Shown: in pieces, positions 48,902 through 58,800 of the stretch
Numbering within the stretch: position 1 is the stretch's first letter
Layout of the letters: the number at the start of each line of letters is the position of its first letter
Assembly: GCF_003337425.1 (NCBI RefSeq)
Contig: NZ_QPJU01000002.1
Coordinates: 124,001-188,000, forward strand
DNA from: Extensimonas vulgaris
Lineage (GTDB): Bacteria; Pseudomonadota; Gammaproteobacteria; Burkholderiales; Burkholderiaceae_C
DNA: 64,000 bases
Direction of reading: 5' to 3'
The notes under the pieces: model-generated
Told to the model about the DNA's origin: nothing
Database searches by the model: none
The model's input: only the letters and a program-made list of their open reading frames with translations
Position numbers and translations under genes: made by a program

Positions 48902-50647
48902 TCAATTTTTACGCACCACCACCCAGGCATGCTCATCGACGCCGATCACGTTGAACAGAATTGCCACCAAGCGGTGCAGCTTGTCCAATTGCACCTGATG
49001 GCCTTTCGATTGCTGCTCGGCCACCCAATTGAGCAGCGTCCCGGCCGCAGCGAAATCCATGCGTATGAGGTGTTCGCAATCGATGACCAAAGGTATGCCT
49101 GCTTGCATTTGCGCTTCCAGCGGCGTCAACAATGGCGTCGCATCGCCCTCGACCTCACCGCTGAGCGATGCCATGGGGCCGGGATCAAGCGGTGCAGGAA
49201 GCGAAAAAGCGCCAGTAGTGCTCTCGAAAAAATCTTCTGAGGGAGGGGCATCGTGCGAGGGCGCCGAATCAGCCTCCTCGCCGTCGGCGTAGCTGCAGCG
49301 CGGCGCTTCCCAGGCGGGCGGGGACACCTCGAAAGTGACGCAATAGTCGAGCGCGACCAGCTCGAATTCGTCTATGCGCCCCATGAGGCGCAACAATGCC
49401 ATGCGCAGCAGCCACCAGTGGCCCGTCTGGCTCTTTTCCCCCGAAGGGGTTTTGTCTGCAAGTAAAAATTGCAGCGCCTGCACACCCTCGAATACGAACT
49501 GGGCCGTCGAATCCTGTGCCCAGCAGCCAAACAACTCCGTCAAAACCGGCACGGCCTCTTCATCTATGGCCTTGACGCGCGACCAAACCAGCGTCCACGG
49601 CCGCGCCGCTGATGGCAGCGCATTGCGCAGAGCGGCAAGCGCCGAAACGGTCAGGGTCGATGGCGCATGCCAATGGAAGCCCCTGTGAGCGCCGGCATTT
49701 GTCGCACCTGCGGCGCCGGCCAACAATCGATCGCCGGACCAAGAAAACCACAAAGGCGCCGAACGACCGAAACGGGCTGCGAAATCAATCGCCAATGATT
49801 CGAACCGCTCGGCTTGACCGGTCACCCGGTACAGGTCAAACAGAGCCATCCAGACCTCGGCGTGGTGCGACTGCGCCGGCTCATCGGGCCTTTGCTGCGC
49901 CAGAATATCCAGCAAAGACCTCTCGGCGCTTGCCAAATCGCCTTGAGCAAATTGGATTGCGGCTTCTTCGAGTTCAGGGAGGTGAACGAACTTCTCTGGC
50001 GGCAACCCTGCCCCGCCGGGCACCTGGGCTTCAGAGCCTTGGCACATGATCTGACCCGCCTGCGCTTGCTGCTGCCCCAAGCCCGGCTCAGCAACTGAGC
50101 CCGCGTTTGCGTGCATCGCAGCGCCCGTCGAGCCGCCAATTTCACCGTCCTCCCCGATCACGGCAGACAAGGCCATTGCCTCGGTCGGCGCGAAGGCTTG
50201 CGCCGCACTTTCAGCACCCCCCGCTGAAGCCGGCATAGCAGGGGCCTGCGCAGGAAGATCGGGCACCGGGCCCACGCGCACGTCGGGCGTCTTCCACCAT
50301 TGCTGCGACATTTGCGCTTCGATTTCATCGATTTTCTGCAAGGTTACGGCACGCTCGCCGGGCGAATGCGGCTCACCATGGAAAGACGGCGCTGTAGCCT
50401 GCTCCTCACTGCGCTGCTGCTGTTTGGCGTCGCGCTGCCGCAGCTGACGCAATTGGGCGAACTCCCTGCGTCGCACGAAATCATTGCGCCGCTTGCGCTC
50501 CAGCAACTCCTTGAGCGCTTGTTTGCTGTAGTCGCCCGCATGCTCGTTTTCCAGTGCATCGAGCTCTGACCAGGGCACGGTAGGGTTGCGAACGAATCGC
50601 ACCACCTTGGAAAGCAGCCCCCCGCGGGAAGATTCTTCCTTACTCAT
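48902..50647 (-). CDS. STAS-domain protein of unknown function
   Basis: 581 aa, conserved between dksA and hslV in relatives as far as I recall. The N-terminus is charged with a basic coiled region (RKRRNDFVRRREFAQLRQLRQ-like), then an Ala/Pro/Gly-rich linker (about 125-225), a helical middle resembling TPR-type repeats (EEAAIQFAQGDLASAERSL), and a C-terminal STAS-like domain with VIDCEHLIRMDFAAAGTLLNW. STAS domains often act in anti-sigma or partner-switching control, but no such genes are adjacent. No signal peptide or membrane helix is seen. Confidence 0.65.
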   Translation of the reverse strand: MSKEESSRGGLLSKVVRFVRNPTVPWSELDALENEHAGDYSKQALKELLERKRRNDFVRRREFAQLRQLRQRDAKQQQRSEEQATAPSFHGEPHSPGERAVTLQKIDEIEAQMSQQWWKTPDVRVGPVPDLPAQAPAMPASAGGAESAAQAFAPTEAMALSAVIGEDGEIGGSTGAAMHANAGSVAEPGLGQQQAQAGQIMCQGSEAQVPGGAGLPPEKFVHLPELEEAAIQFAQGDLASAERSLLDILAQQRPDEPAQSHHAEVWMALFDLYRVTGQAERFESLAIDFAARFGRSAPLWFSWSGDRLLAGAAGATNAGAHRGFHWHAPSTLTVSALAALRNALPSAARPWTLVWSRVKAIDEEAVPVLTELFGCWAQDSTAQFVFEGVQALQFLLADKTPSGEKSQTGHWWLLRMALLRLMGRIDEFELVALDYCVTFEVSPPAWEAPRCSYADGEEADSAPSHDAPPSEDFFESTTGAFSLPAPLDPGPMASLSGEVEGDATPLLTPLEAQMQAGIPLVIDCEHLIRMDFAAAGTLLNWVAEQQSKGHQVQLDKLHRLVAILFNVIGVDEHAWVVVRKN

Positions 50648-50697
50648 GGCATGGTGCGGCCAGCAAAGCCTTGTGCATCATGAAGGCCGAAAACGGG

Positions 50698-51408
50698 TCA
50701 GTCTCCAAACAGTTTTTGCTTGAGTTCACGCCGTTGCTGCGCTTCGAGCGACAGGGTGGCGGTGGGACGCGCAATCAGCCGGCCGACACCGATAGGCTCC
50801 CCCGTTTCGGCGCAATACCCATAGTCGCCGGAATCGATGCGCGCGAGCGATTGTTCGATTTTTTTGAGCAGTTTGCGTTCGCGATCGCGTGTCCTGAGCT
50901 CGAGGGCATGCTCTTCTTCTATGGTTGCCCGGTCCGCGGGATCGGGAACGACCACCGTTTCTTCACGCAGATGCTCGGTAGTTTCGTCCGCGCTGTGGAG
51001 GATTTCCTGGCGCAGGCGCAGCAATTTGTGGCGGAAAAAAGCCAATTGCTTTTCATTCATGTACTCGCTCTCGGGCATGGCAAGCACTTCTTCGTCCGTC
51101 AACTCCTCGGCAGGCTTGGTCTTCCAGTTTTCGGCAAGTTTGGGATTCTTCTTGGGAGCTACAGGTTTTTGCGGTACGACAGCAGTGGACATGATGGATG
51201 AAGAGCTAGCGTGAATAGTTTCAGGAGCGCGATTCGGGCTTTTTTCGGAATCAATGCCATGAAGATGGGTGAGCGGCACAACGCCACCCTTGCCATTTTT
51301 GGCCATTTTTTCCCGCGAAGGGGCAACGGTATCAGACGCCGGGGCAGCCACGTCAACCAAGGCCTTTTTATTTTTAGCCACGCCCGAGTCACTTGTTTTG
51401 GTTTTCAC
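50698..51408 (-). CDS. dksA: DksA/TraR-family RNA polymerase-binding regulator
   Basis: 236 aa from GTG at 51408; an internal ATG at 51192 (MSTAVVPQKP) would give a 164 aa protein closer to E. coli size. The N-terminal 80 residues are low-complexity and Lys/Ala/Ser rich. The coiled coil holds the tip Asp-containing PDPADRATIEEE. The zinc-finger region reads YGYCAETGEPIG...RPTATLSLEA, so only Cys199 of the usual four is kept. It modulates rRNA and stress promoters with ppGpp in the family. A sigma-70 promoter lies about 150 bases upstream. Confidence 0.9.
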   Translation of the reverse strand: MKTKTSDSGVAKNKKALVDVAAPASDTVAPSREKMAKNGKGGVVPLTHLHGIDSEKSPNRAPETIHASSSSIMSTAVVPQKPVAPKKNPKLAENWKTKPAEELTDEEVLAMPESEYMNEKQLAFFRHKLLRLRQEILHSADETTEHLREETVVVPDPADRATIEEEHALELRTRDRERKLLKKIEQSLARIDSGDYGYCAETGEPIGVGRLIARPTATLSLEAQQRRELKQKLFGD

Positions 51409-51866
51409 AGGAAATTCATCTCCTCGCTATCGGTAGATCGCAGACCGCCTCAAACGATCACTGGACGCCCGTCAAACTTTGGAGCCACAACAAGCCGAAG
51501 TGGCGCAATAACAAGCCACTTTTTGCCGACCTTTGGCCGCATAGCCCTGGCACCGGGGCGCGATTGTATAGAGTAGCGCCGGATTGTGAACAAAAACCGT
51601 CGAACCCCGCCCGCGCAAAACGATTCCTCCGATGGGCCGCCAGGACTTGCGCCGAGCGCGACCCGCGACGGCTGGCTTGGCGTCGCTCCGATGGACTGCA
51701 AAGCGGCCATCGGCGGGGAACACGGGGCCCTTTGACTGGCTCACCCAAGCCCCTCGATCAGGGCTTGTAAAACAGCCCATGCCATGAGCAGTGGTAACGG
51801 CAAGAATAATCACCCCGGCGATACATAGACGCGAAGCGCTGCCGAATGAGCCCTCAGGGCGAGAGG
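51409..51866. other. Gap between lplT and dksA; dksA leader, no gene
   Basis: 458 bases without a convincing gene. It holds the dksA promoter candidate (51565-51593) and, between it and the start codon, a hairpin AAGTGGC...GCCACTT (51498-51521) that would lie in the dksA leader RNA. A smaller hairpin AAGCCC...GGGCTT is near 51747-51766, after lplT. Open frames here have no family resemblance. Confidence 0.55.
51565..51593 (-). promoter_or_regulatory. Predicted sigma-70 promoter of dksA
   Basis: On the minus strand TTGTTC (51588-51593) and TATACA (51565-51570) are separated by exactly 17 bases, giving a leader of about 150 bases before the GTG at 51408. Read from sequence only. Confidence 0.5.
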
Positions 51867-53171
51867 TCAGTGATGGATTTCCTGCCTTGCCAAGCGCAAT
51901 AGATGCTCGAGCTCGGGCCCATAGTGCCGACAGTTGTAGGCGTGCCAGCGCTGAATGAACCACATCATCCCCGCTACTGCCACACCAAAGACCATGATGG
52001 CACCAAATACCGACAACCCCAACTTGAGCGCCAGGCTATAGAACACTCCCAAACCAAGAATACTCGCCTGCTCGTTGAAATTTTGCACCGCAATGGAGCG
52101 CCCAGCCCCCATCAAGCGATGTCCGCGGTGCTGCAGCAACGCATTCATGGGAACCACAAGCCCCCCACCGAGCGCGCCCAACAGGATCAGGTATGGAACG
52201 GCTACGCCAACCTGATGAATGAAAATGATCAGCACCAGCATCACCCCCATACCTATCCCCATGGGTAACACGCGCGTTGCATGATCCAGGCGCATGTGCA
52301 GGGATGCCACCACGGCTCCTATGGCCGTGCCCAGCGCCACCACCCCTGTCAGCGTCGATGCCTGCGAAGTGTCATACCCCAACGCCACCGCAGCCCAGGC
52401 CAGGACGATGAACTTGAGATTGCCGCCCACACCCCAAAACAAAGTGGTCGTGGCCAACGTAATTTGCCCCAATTTATCGCGCCATAAACGCCGGTTGCAA
52501 TCCCAAAAATCGGGCAACAAGGCGAGTGCACTGCGCAGCACTCCATGCTCGGCGTGCTGGCGCAGTGCACGCATCTCTACTCCGGTATGCGGGATACGGG
52601 TATTGAACCACGCAGCAAGCGCATAGACGACGATCAAGGTTGCGATGGCTGACTCGGCCGGAGTGTCCACCCCGGTTTCAATGAAAGGGAAATCGAACAA
52701 AAGCAGCCAATGCGACAAATTCGGGCCCACGAGCTGCCCGCCCAACAATACACCCAAGATGATGGAGGCGATGGTGAGCCCCTCTATCCAGCCATTGGCG
52801 CGCACCAATTGCGAGGCTGGTAGCAATTCGGTCAGGATGCCGTACTTGGCGGGCGAATAAGCTGCGGCGCCCAACCCCACCACAGCGTAGGCCAGCAGCG
52901 GATGCGCGCCAAGCAACATCAGCATGCACCCGACGACTTTGACCGCATTGCTCAGAAACATCACCTGCCCCTTGGGCAGAGCGTCAGCGAAGGCTCCTAC
53001 GAAGGGGGCAAGTACCACATAAAACAGGGCGAACATCGGCACCAGCGCGGCACGCTGCCACTCCGGTGCGCCGCTGGTACGCAGCAATTCAACAGCCGCG
53101 ACGAACAAGGCATTGTCCGCCAGCGAGCTGAAAAACTGCGCCGCCATGATGGTGTAAAAACCGCGCTTCAT
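51867..53171 (-). CDS. lplT: Lysophospholipid transporter LplT-like MFS protein
   Basis: 434 aa, about 12 helices. AQFFSSLADNALFVAAVELL, LAPFVGAFADALPKGQVMFLSN and GLGAAAYSPAKYGILTELLP closely follow E. coli LplT, which flips lysophosphatidylethanolamine inward for re-acylation. In enterobacteria it is paired with aas; no acyltransferase is next to it here. An unusual stretch HTGVEMRALRQHAEHGVLRS lies in the central loop. Preceded by a repeat-rich gap. Confidence 0.85.
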   Translation of the reverse strand: MKRGFYTIMAAQFFSSLADNALFVAAVELLRTSGAPEWQRAALVPMFALFYVVLAPFVGAFADALPKGQVMFLSNAVKVVGCMLMLLGAHPLLAYAVVGLGAAAYSPAKYGILTELLPASQLVRANGWIEGLTIASIILGVLLGGQLVGPNLSHWLLLFDFPFIETGVDTPAESAIATLIVVYALAAWFNTRIPHTGVEMRALRQHAEHGVLRSALALLPDFWDCNRRLWRDKLGQITLATTTLFWGVGGNLKFIVLAWAAVALGYDTSQASTLTGVVALGTAIGAVVASLHMRLDHATRVLPMGIGMGVMLVLIIFIHQVGVAVPYLILLGALGGGLVVPMNALLQHRGHRLMGAGRSIAVQNFNEQASILGLGVFYSLALKLGLSVFGAIMVFGVAVAGMMWFIQRWHAYNCRHYGPELEHLLRLARQEIHH

Positions 53172-53411
53172 CGGGAGCAGAGAAGAAAAGCGGGCAAGGG
53201 CATGCCTGACCCGCTCAACAACCGAAGAGACGCGGGCCGTCGCGCACCCAAGAAGACGAGGTACCGCAGCAAAACAGAAAAAAGAATGATGGAATTGCGC
53301 GGATTTATATCATGGCGCCGCGCACCATCCAGAGGGCTCACGCCGCTCTGGCGTCTCAAAAGGCCATGGCGCACAGCGCCTGCGCTCTTGGCAGTGGACA
53401 GGACTGGATTG

Positions 53412-53441
53412 CCGCGCCTCTGCGGGGCTCGCAATGACGGG
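53412..53441. repeat. REP-like repeat, copy 2
   Basis: CCGCGCCTCTGCGGGGCTCG followed by CAATGACGGG, inverse of the unit at 6096-6125 with two differences. Confidence 0.7.
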
Positions 53442-53540
53442 TTGCTCTGCAGCGTCCCCAATGGCAGGCAGATGTTCGCTAGTGCAGTGTTCGACGCTAT
53501 CTGCGAAATAAAACCGCGTCTTTTAGGCCTGGGCCGCGTT

Positions 53541-53580
53541 GCAAATCCTCGCGATACCACCCGGTATCGCTGCGGTTTGC
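53541..53580. repeat. GCGATACC/GGTATCGC hairpin
   Basis: GCGATACC-ACCC-GGTATCGC is a perfect 8 bp stem, extended after small mismatches by GCAAA and TTTGC on the outside. The arrangement looks like a dispersed intergenic hairpin rather than a terminator, since no T-run follows. Confidence 0.5.
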
Positions 53581-53615
53581 GCCTTGCCCTGACCAAAAAT
53601 CCATCGGTTTTATTG

Positions 53616-53649
53616 GTCGCATCAAGCATCAAGCATCAAACACTGCACT
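53616..53649. repeat. GTCGCATCAAG repeat, copy 2, with tandem CATCAAG
   Basis: GTCG followed by CATCAAG CATCAAG CATCAA and then ACACTGCACT. Matches 9072-9098 apart from the extra heptamer and two substitutions. Confidence 0.5.
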
Positions 53650-53696
53650 GGCGCCCGCGCGCAGTACCGCCTGCGGGACAACACGAGATTCATTCC

Positions 53697-54836
53697 TCAG
53701 CGCGGCCACAGCACCCACAAGCGCAGATTTTGCTTGAGGCGCCCGGCCAGGTCGCCGGCCTCGGGGCCCCAACCGGTGAAGAAGTCGGCGCGCACGGCGC
53801 CGACGATCGCGCTGCCCGTGTCCTGTGCGAGCACCAGGCGCTGCAACTGCACCTGCGGCCCTGTGGAGGCCAGCCAGACCGGCGTGCCGTAGGGGATGCT
53901 CTGGCGATCGACGGCGATCGAGCGCCCTGGCGTGAGCGGCACGCCCTGCGCGCCGCGTGGGCCGAAATTCGCGTCCAGCGGGCTCAGCGGCTCTTCGCGA
54001 AAGAACACGTAGCGCGGATTGGCCCACAGCAGTTCGCTGGCTCGCGTGGGGTTTTGCGCCAGCCAGGCGCGTATGCCGGGCCAGGTGGCATCCCGCGTGA
54101 GGCCTTGGTCGAGCAGCCAGCGGCCCACGCTCTGGTAGGGCTGGTCGTTGGTGCCGGCAAAGGCCAGGCGCACCAGGCGCACGCTGCCGTCGGGCTCGGT
54201 GATGCGCAGCCGACCCGAGCCCTGGATATGCAGCGCCAGCGCCTCGAGCGGATCGCGCAGCCAGGCGATCGCGCGGCCTTGCAGCGCTGCCTGGGCTTCG
54301 GGCAGGGTGTCGATCTGCTGGCGCGTGAACCAAGGACGGCGCGTGCCGTACCCTGCGGGCAATCCATAGAGGGGGACGTTGAAGCCGTTGCCCGGCTTGC
54401 GCGCAGCGTCGAAGAGCGGCTCGTAATAACCCGTCAGCAAGCCTTCCGGATTGCCATCCGCGGACTCGATGCGATACGGCTGCAAGCGCGCGACCATCCA
54501 GACGCGCTGCTCCTCGCCGCTGGCGATGCTGAGCTGGCGCACCTCGCGGCAGAGGGGGGCAAAGGCGGGGGCAGGGCGTTCGCAGCTTTTGATCCAGGCA
54601 TTCCAGGCTTCATACAGCGTGTCGTCGGCAAAGCCGGGCAGCTCGTCCCAGGACGCGGGCACCCAGCGGCTCTTGCCCGCGCTCGCAGGGGCGGGGTTCG
54701 ATGACACAGGGGCCGCTGGTGGAATAAGCGGCGCAGAAACGTCGGAACGTCCCGAGCCACGTTGTACCGTAGAGCAGGCGACCAGCGTTCCTACAATGGC
54801 AACCGTCGCCACAAGGCGTAGGAGGTTCAGTCTCAT
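53697..54836 (-). CDS. mltA: Membrane-bound lytic murein transglycosylase A
   Basis: 379 aa outer-membrane lipoprotein. Signal MRLNLLRLVATVAIVGTLVA with lipobox LVAC. The MltA domain includes LTGYYEPLFDAA and LHIQGSGRLRI; the C-terminal 3D domain has VLAQDTGSAIVGAVRADFF, whose aspartates are catalytic in the family. Cleaves glycan strands giving 1,6-anhydro ends. Its ATG overlaps head-to-head with that of a possible small gene on the other strand. Confidence 0.92.
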   Translation of the reverse strand: MRLNLLRLVATVAIVGTLVACSTVQRGSGRSDVSAPLIPPAAPVSSNPAPASAGKSRWVPASWDELPGFADDTLYEAWNAWIKSCERPAPAFAPLCREVRQLSIASGEEQRVWMVARLQPYRIESADGNPEGLLTGYYEPLFDAARKPGNGFNVPLYGLPAGYGTRRPWFTRQQIDTLPEAQAALQGRAIAWLRDPLEALALHIQGSGRLRITEPDGSVRLVRLAFAGTNDQPYQSVGRWLLDQGLTRDATWPGIRAWLAQNPTRASELLWANPRYVFFREEPLSPLDANFGPRGAQGVPLTPGRSIAVDRQSIPYGTPVWLASTGPQVQLQRLVLAQDTGSAIVGAVRADFFTGWGPEAGDLAGRLKQNLRLWVLWPR

Positions 54837-55020
54837 GGGAATGATTTTGCTCGAAGCGCTGCTCGCGCTCGCATTGTTGTTGCTCATCGTCTGGTGGACG
54901 ATGTTTTCCGGTCGCAAAGGCGGGGAACTGCGACAGGCGCCGCGCCACGACGAAACGACGCAAGCCACGCCCCCGGTCGCCGAAGGCGCGCAAAAATCCC
55001 CCAAAGAACCTCCCCAATGA
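54835..55020 (+). CDS. Possible small membrane protein, head-to-head with mltA
   Basis: 61 aa: a strongly hydrophobic N-terminus (LLEALLALALLLLIVWWTMF) followed by a charged, Pro/Gln-rich tail (RQAPRHDETTQATPP). GGAGG at 54821-54825 lies nine bases before the ATG, inside the mltA coding region. The two start codons share the tetramer CATG, so neither gene leaves room for a normal intergenic promoter. No family recognised; the good binding site and membrane segment argue for a real gene, the position argues for caution. Confidence 0.42.
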   Translation: MGMILLEALLALALLLLIVWWTMFSGRKGGELRQAPRHDETTQATPPVAEGAQKSPKEPPQ

Positions 55021-55041
55021 AGCGCGACCCGAGCCAGAGCC

Positions 55042-55860
55042 TCAGGGCAAGATGCGATGCTCGAGGGCGGGTAGCTGCGTGCGTACTTCACGCAAGCGCG
55101 GCGCGCTGAGCTCACCCAGCACCACACCAGGGCCCTGCGCAAGCACACCAAGCACGCTGCCCCATGGGTCTATGAGCATGCTGTGGCCCCAGGTGCGGCG
55201 GCCGTTTTCGTGCTGTCCACCTTGTGCGGGCGCGAGCACGTAGGCCAGATTCTCGATGGCGCGGGCGCGCAGCAAAATCTCCCAGTGCGCCTCGCCCGTG
55301 GTGTAGGTAAAAGCGCTGGGCACGAGCAGCAGATCGGCGCCGGCGCGCGCATGCGCGCGGTACAGCTCGGGAAAGCGCAGGTCGTAGCACACGCTCAGGC
55401 CGACGCGCCAGCGTGCGCCCGAGCGCGCCATGAGCTCGAACTGCACCGGCTCGGTGCCGGCTTCAATGGTGCGGCTTTCGTCGTAGTGCTCGCGGCCGTT
55501 GGCGAAGCGAAAGAGGTGAATCTTGTCGTAGCGCGCCACGCAGCGGCCCGCCGGGTCATAGACCAGCGAACTGTTGCGCACGTGTTCGGCGTCGCTCGCA
55601 AAAAGCGGCAGCGTGCCGCCCACGATCCACAGTTGCAACTCGCGTGCGCAGCGCGCAAGAAAGTCCTGTATCGGGCCGTCGCCCGGCGTTTCACGCAGCT
55701 GCAGCTTGTCGCCATCACGCCGTCCCATGGAGCAAAAGTATTCCGGCAATACGGCAAGTTCAGCCCCTTGGGCTGCAGCCTGTTCGAGCAGGCTGCGCGC
55801 GGTGGCGAGGTTGCTCTGGACGTCTATGCCCGAGACCATCTGGATGGCAGCGATTTTCAT
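55042..55860 (-). CDS. Carbon-nitrogen hydrolase (nitrilase superfamily, Nit1-like amidase)
   Basis: 272 aa. Catalytic triad visible: Glu40 (LAVLPEYF), Lys113 (YDKIHLF) and Cys158 (SVCYDLRFPE). The closest match by eye is the Nit1/YbeM group that hydrolyses deaminated glutathione, a repair reaction; substrate specificity is inference. Start overlaps the yhdP stop (ATGA), so the two are translationally coupled. Confidence 0.86.
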   Translation of the reverse strand: MKIAAIQMVSGIDVQSNLATARSLLEQAAAQGAELAVLPEYFCSMGRRDGDKLQLRETPGDGPIQDFLARCARELQLWIVGGTLPLFASDAEHVRNSSLVYDPAGRCVARYDKIHLFRFANGREHYDESRTIEAGTEPVQFELMARSGARWRVGLSVCYDLRFPELYRAHARAGADLLLVPSAFTYTTGEAHWEILLRARAIENLAYVLAPAQGGQHENGRRTWGHSMLIDPWGSVLGVLAQGPGVVLGELSAPRLREVRTQLPALEHRILP

Positions 55861-58800
55861 GAGGGTGCTCCTTGCGGCGAGGTGGTGGGTGAAGCGGGAA
55901 CCGGCGCGGCGGGTGCGTCGGCAGCGGCGGGACTTGCTGGATCTTTGCCTGGCAGCGGCTTGCCATGCGCAGGAATGGCGACACGCTCGACATGCGGGTC
56001 GGCCCAAGGTCCGTCGATGTGGAATTCACGCGTGGTTTTTTCCGTCAAAGGGCCACGCAGCACCATTTGCGCAAGAAAGCTGCCCAGGCCGACCACGGGA
56101 TTGATGGCCGTGGCCACGAGCGAGGCCGTCATGGCGTTGAGCTCGGGTACCACAACCACATACAAGTCCTGGGTTTCCCGGTTCAAATCGGCACTGCCTT
56201 CCATCAGCACGGCGGCATTCACACCTTTCATTTGCAGGTTGTTGGTGCTGGCAACTCCTTGGTCTATGCGCACGTCGCCGCGCACGAAATCGAAGGCGAA
56301 ACCCTCGCTGAACACATCCCGAAAGTCCAGCGTCAGCCGGCGCGGCAATGCCTGCAGACTCAATACGCCCAACAACTTGGCCAGCCCAGGATCGGCCTGC
56401 AGGAACTGGCCCGATTGCACATCCAAATGCACCTGTCCCGTCATGCTGCGGTAGTCTGGATTCATGGGCGCGCCCGTCCAGGCCACCTGGCCTTCCATGA
56501 ACCCTTTGCCACGGCGCACCACATGGGCCATGCCAAAACGCGCCAAAAGGTCGCCAGCGTTGCGGATGTCGAGGCGAAAATTCAGCGCTGTGCGCCGTTG
56601 TCGCGCCATGCTGGCGACCTTGCCGCCCGTGTCGCCCAGCAATGCCCAGTTGCCCGTCGCCTGGAGACTGGCTTCGGGTGTCGTGATGTTCAGCTTGGCG
56701 AGCCGCCACTCCCAAGCTGCGTTTCCCACGCCACGGTTTTGGGCTTGCACCTCCAGCCGACCCCATTTGCGGCCGCGCAGCTCGAAGTCGTCGACCACCA
56801 CATCGAGCGCAGGGAGGGTGCGCGGTTGCTGAGCGAACAAATCCTCGATCTGCGATGCTTCGCCGGACGGCAGTTGCAGGCGCGTGAGCCGCGCGTACAG
56901 CTGGCCCGGCGCCGCCTCTGCGGCCTCGCTCTCCCGCGCACCGGGGCGATATTCGAGGTAGCCTTCGAGCTCGACCGCGCTGAGATTGGCACGCCATACG
57001 GCGTCGTCGCGGGCCCCTGCGAGCAGCACATGGTGCAAGGTGCGCCCCTGCAGGACGAGCTCGTCGGCGCGCAAGGTGAGCACCGTCGGCTGGTAGTCCG
57101 CCATGCCAACGGCACTGCGGGCCGCTGCCTGTGCTGCAACCACGGCACTTGAATCAAGGGGTGTCAGCACCTTCTCCCATGCCTCCATGTCCAGTCGAGC
57201 TATCTGCACTGCGGCGCGCACACCTTCTGCCGGCAAGGGCGGGCTCTCCCATGGGGGTAGCCCCAAACCGATAGCGCCACGCAGCACGCGCGTCTGTCCA
57301 GCACGTATTTCACGCTGCCACGTGGCCGTGCCCACGCCCCCCAGATCGACGGAGAGCTGGTCGCGCAGCACCGCTGCCGGGCTGCCTCCAACCCCCGCCA
57401 TGGACTCATGCAATAACTGGTTTTCATAGTGCAATGGCAAGCTGCTCTGCGCCGGCTTGGCAAGTGGCGCCGGCAGAGCCAGCGCCATTCCTTGCAGATT
57501 GCTGTTGAGCTGTAGCTCTGGAACTCCCTGGCGCACACGTACATTCAGGGTGTATGCGGCACTACCGCTCGCGTGGCGCGCGAGCTGCGCGAGCCAGCCC
57601 AGCTCGCGCGCCTGTTGCAAGCCCTGCGCGCTGGCCGTGCCCTGCGCGCGCAGCTGGATTGGCGCACTCTCGGCAGCCCCCCCGACCACAGGACGCATAC
57701 CGCCTTCGAGGCGCACATCGCCCCCCAAGGTGCGTGCCTGTACGCCAGCCAGGCTAAACCCCGTCTCGCTGAACTGCACCATGCCCGCGCAGCGCGTGAG
57801 CAAGGGGGTGTCAGGGGTGATGCGCAAATCGTTGCCCGCAAACTGAATTTTTCCTTGCACCTTGGATTGTTCGATGTGGCTGATCGGAAGCTGCAAGTGC
57901 AATTGCAGTGCCGCATTGCCCGTGCCACTGGCTTGGTCGAGTGCATTGCCCGTCAAGCGGGCGAGTGGAGAGTTGCGTACGAGTTGCAGCAACTGCGGCA
58001 GGGGCCCTTGCGCGTCGGCACTCACACCGACCGTGGGGTGTTCGAGGTCGGGCAGGCGCGCCTCGACCTTGGACAAACGTAGCGTCGGGAACCCCGCGAA
58101 GCTGCCGCTCGCGCCGCGCACACTCATGCTGACGCGATCGAATACCAGCTCGCCGCTCAAGTCGGTCAAGGCAGGCCAGGGCAAGGCACCCGCTGGGGAC
58201 GTAGGCACATAGGCATAGTTGACATCGCTCACTCGCGCCGTGATGTGGAAGTCTCCTTGGCGCGGGTCGCTGAAGGGGATGTGGCGCAAGTCGCCGCGCA
58301 CGCGAAACTGCACCCGACTGGCCTGGCCTGCGCGCACGGCGTCACGCACATAGTGGCGCGTCTCTGCCGGAATACCCAAGGGCAAATAGCGCCACACGCG
58401 CGTGCCGTTGGCACGACTCAGGCTGCCCGTGAGGTCAAGCACGCCAGGCAAACGCGCTTCGGCTGCGCTCTTTTCTCCATCGAGGGTATGCCAGCTGAAC
58501 TGCGCTTCGCCCTGCATATCGGCGTTGGCAAATCGCACGTTGCGCGCCTGCAGTGCGATGGAGGGCGCCAAGGCGGCGGACTTGGCCCCCTGGCTGCGCA
58601 GGCTTTGCACCTGCCAATGCAACTCGGCGTCCAAATGGTCTATGGGCACCTCGGGCTCCTCGAAAATGCCCGGCAGCACCAGGGCGCCATCGTCGATCGC
58701 TAGAGTGGCCCGCCCGCCGTCTTGGCTCAGGTCCAAGTCCAGCGTTGCTCCACGCAACGCTGGCATGCCGATGGAAGCGCTTTGGCCCGCCGCGTCGGCC

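Larger units (their letters stand above)
53172..53696. other. Repeat-bearing gap between mltA and lplT
   Basis: 525 bases without a credible gene. Contains a REP-like unit (53412-53441), a strong hairpin (53541-53580) and a GTCGCATCAAG repeat (53616-53649). An open frame on the minus strand through these repeats (for example RARRKPQRYRVVSRGFATR) is best explained as translated repeat sequence. Confidence 0.55.

Noticed and set aside
53168-53632. 154-codon minus-strand frame containing RARRKPQRYRVVSRGFATR
   Set aside because: It is a translation of the repeats at 53412-53649 and resembles spurious hypothetical proteins from such repeats.
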